Source: Seison nebaliae
Lineage: Eukaryota; Rotifera; Pararotatoria; Seisonacea; Seisonidae
Direction of reading: 5' to 3'
Assembly: GCA_023231475.1 (NCBI GenBank)
Contig: JALJEE010002634.1
Coordinates: 1-64,000 of the forward strand
Length of the DNA stretch: 64,000 nucleotides
Shown here: piece after piece, positions 61,314-64,000 of the stretch
Layout: each line of letters starts with the position of its first letter
How positions within the stretch are numbered: the first letter of the stretch is position 1
Notes under the pieces: model-generated
Told to the model about the DNA's origin: nothing
Databases searched by the model: none
Seen by the model: the letters and a program-made list of their open reading frames with translations, nothing else
Made by a program: the position numbers and the translations under genes

Positions 61314-64000
61314 ATTGCTATTAGATTAATGTGTTGGTACCGTGTGGACTATATCATATTATTGAGAAGTTCTATTGATTTCGTGTTGTTGATGACGGAA
61401 TTATAAAAGCGAATCGTTTCTCTCACAATTACCTAAAATGTTGCAATACAATCAGAATTGTTTAAACTGATTCTAAACTATTTTCTGGTGGAATCGACGG
61501 GAGACGTAGAGGTAGAAAAGAATCTGATGTAAAATATAATTATTATCTGGCAAATTAAGAAGATTTATTGTTTAAACATGGGAAGAAACTGATGATTATA
61601 TCATATGAAACGAGAAATTGTGGAAGATATATTGCTTAAAAGAATGAAGAATTAACATCTGACTGTGTGTACTTCACCCATAAGTAGATGGAGAAAGTAG
61701 TTGGGAAAGAAAGAAAATGTACGTAAAAGAACCTTCGACAACTGAATGAATAACAATGACTGACAGCTGAATCGACGTAAAAATAGACGAAGGACCTTTA
61801 GCACATCATTTTATTTAACAATTTTACTACGCTAACATCTATCTATTCAAATACCGACGTTCTTATTCATTTATTCATCTATTCTTCATAATTACATAAA
61901 TTTATTTACCTTTTATCTACTCAACCATACACGTAAGATTTTCTTATCATTTTCTCTATTACCATTTGCCCCCTACACCAAATATATATGACGATGTTTA
62001 TGTATATCCATATCTATACAATCACATATCAATTTGTAGAGGAGTGCTTCCCAGAACATTTGCCATATCTCTCATTCTCACCAGCTAATCAAGGAAATTA
62101 ATTGTTACATAAGAAATACAAATGTACATATGGAGATGTTGGCTATTATGATATAATACTATTGATATACGATCTCTCATCATCATCATCATCATCATTA
62201 TCATCATCATCGTCTTTTCAACACTCCTTCTTACACAATTTAACCAATACTTATTCTATCGCCTTTCAAAATCTTATCCAAATGATATTTCCAATGAGTT
62301 ATGAATTATTTAGTCGATATTAACCAACAATTATAGTAGATGGCGGTATGTGTAAATAGAGATTTACTCAAGGCCAACTTCTTTTCAAATTACCAACCAA
62401 AAATAAATTTAATTTCTTCAATAAATACGACATACGACACCTACTACTACTAACTAGTAAATATGTTCACTCGAAAAAGGACAACCAATTCATTTAATGA
62501 ATAACATGACTCATTCCTAATTTTGAATTAGAATTTCCTCTTAAACATGACTCAAAATTCTCCAATCATATTCTTCTAATTAATTTCTCTGAAACTTTTT
62601 TAAAATTCAATATATAAATTTTGTTATATAATATAATTTGGTCACTAAAAATCAAAGCAAAATAATTCGAAAATTCGAATTAATTCTACAGTCCACATTT
62701 TTCAACCTGTTCCGTTTTACGTTAGATAAAACTATAAAATAAAATGGGTTTAATAAACTCGGCTTATTTCCTTAAATTGTTTCCCATAAAACCGGGAAGA
62801 AAAACCAATCTAATGATTAAGAAATTTCCAGACCGAAATGAACTATGACTCTCGACTTCTAAAGAATTATAAGAGTTCCAGAAGTTTATGGTTCTTCCAA
62901 TCACACATCCATTTTAACGACTTGACGAAGGAACATTAACAAATATCTAATATAAACGATTTACTGCCGATCCGCTCTGATAAGTGGACGGCAACATGTT
63001 ATTGCTGACATAAAGGAAATCACTTTAGTTTGGTTTGCTAAGTGTATCTTATGATTCCAATCGACACAAATCCAACAATTGACATTAATAGATACATAAG
63101 AAGGAATTGTCATTCATTAGATAAATTTTTATTCGGATCAGAAAGGCATCACTAACAATTGGAAGGAAAATTGTCGAATAATGCTAATTGAATAAAATTT
63201 TTCTACATTTTGAGTTACTTATAATCAAACCATTCCCTCCAACTGTTTCTTTCAACTTTTCTATTTTTTCTCAATCTGAACATTTCTTGTTTTTTTCCTT
63301 TTCTAATTATTAAACGTATTTTCCAATAGACAGAAAATACATCAATACCTAACACTTCTTCTCTACACTTTCCAAGTTCACTCTTATTGTGCACTGACAA
63401 TGTGATCAAATGTATAACGGTCAAAAGTGTTTGGAAAACAGAAAACAGCGTTTGAGATAAGAAACGAATAAATTTTCGAGAGATAACTAAACTTTTTCAA
63501 GAAGTCATGAAACGTCGCATGATAAAATAAGTTTTATCTCTATAAATTTTTCGTTGAAAGGATATTTTGAATAAGAATGAAAACGTTATACGTACGTCTC
63601 GGGGTCATCTTCTAACTGTTGAATCTTCGATTGGCTATTGGAAAAGCAGAATTAAAACTAACAACTGTGAAAATTGAGAAAAAATTTATCGATTCCCTCC
63701 TACAAATTTCATGAAACATCGTAAGTGAATAATAATATCATAAATTAATAATAATAATTAAAACTTGAAGTTTTAAACTTCTTTTTTATTCAACTATTGA
63801 CGAAATATTTACTCATTCGTAGTCAACTAAATTGTAATTTGGGAAAAATTGGATAAAATTTAGTTGTAGAGTGCGGTTCTCCAGACAGGAGAAAGAGGAA
63901 AATGATGTAGGGGGTGTATCAGGATATCCTTGAAATGATGTTTACGAATAGCAAGAAAGAAATGGAACTTTCTCGTAAATAATTTCTTCTCTATTACATA
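61314..64000. other. gene-poor right flank
   Basis: No gene supported. A (TCA)n-like microsatellite is at about 62177-62213. Minus-strand 63596-63640 (SKIQQLEDDPET after TTCCAATAG) looks like a small coding exon but could not be linked to anything. Confidence 0.35.

Noticed and set aside
62170-62320. Poly-Ser ORF over the TCA microsatellite
   Set aside because: The frame is a by-product of the simple repeat.
63215-63640. Exon-like stretches (SVHNKSELGKCREEV, SKIQQLEDDPET) on the minus strand, the first vaguely like a cytochrome P450 helix
   Set aside because: Too short and not linkable in phase; the P450 resemblance rests on one motif.

Overview
The window is animal nuclear DNA: AT-rich, with very short introns (about 40-60 nt where homology fixes the boundaries) and proteins full of Asn, Gln, His and Ser runs. 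Recognisable genes are CFAP45 (an axonemal protein, implying motile cilia or flagella), a DPP4/DPP6-family type II membrane peptidase, an Asef/SPATA13-like RhoGEF, ornithine decarboxylase antizyme and the Hsp90 co-chaperone AHSA1. This points to a compact invertebrate genome that keeps motile axonemes. I cannot name the species.

Layout. 0-1.4 kb: a broken gag-like fossil, a 149-bp fold-back element and an array of about 30-bp repeats. 1.5-7.0 kb (+): an unrecognised 1851-residue intronless protein, convergent with CFAP45 (7.2-9.3 kb, -). 9.7-24 kb (+): a 51-aa ORF, a low-complexity multi-exon gene, a His/Asn-rich exon and the RhoGEF, which may be one locus with alternative 5' ends. 24-31 kb: mostly non-coding, with one 44-aa ORF. 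31.2-33.6 kb: two convergent unrecognised genes. 35.6-40 kb (-): the 15-exon DPP gene. 40-50 kb: poor in genes, with a few orphan exons. 50.5-57.8 kb (-): a run of same-strand genes, namely a Thr/Gln repeat membrane protein, a second single-pass membrane protein, antizyme and AHSA1. 58.7-61.3 kb (-): an Asn-rich protein with one globular block. 61.3-64 kb: nothing firm.

Two signals stand out. First, when introns are placed by protein homology and codon phase, 35 of 36 donors read GTT rather than the usual GTR, in every multi-exon gene I could resolve on the minus strand. Second, antizyme keeps the UCC-UGA-U +1 frameshift site, followed at once by a strong GC-rich structure (a 12-bp perfect stem and an alternative 7-bp pairing arranged like a pseudoknot). 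Several exons given here are too short to show as long ORFs and were found by splice phase; all exon joins are inference from the sequence.
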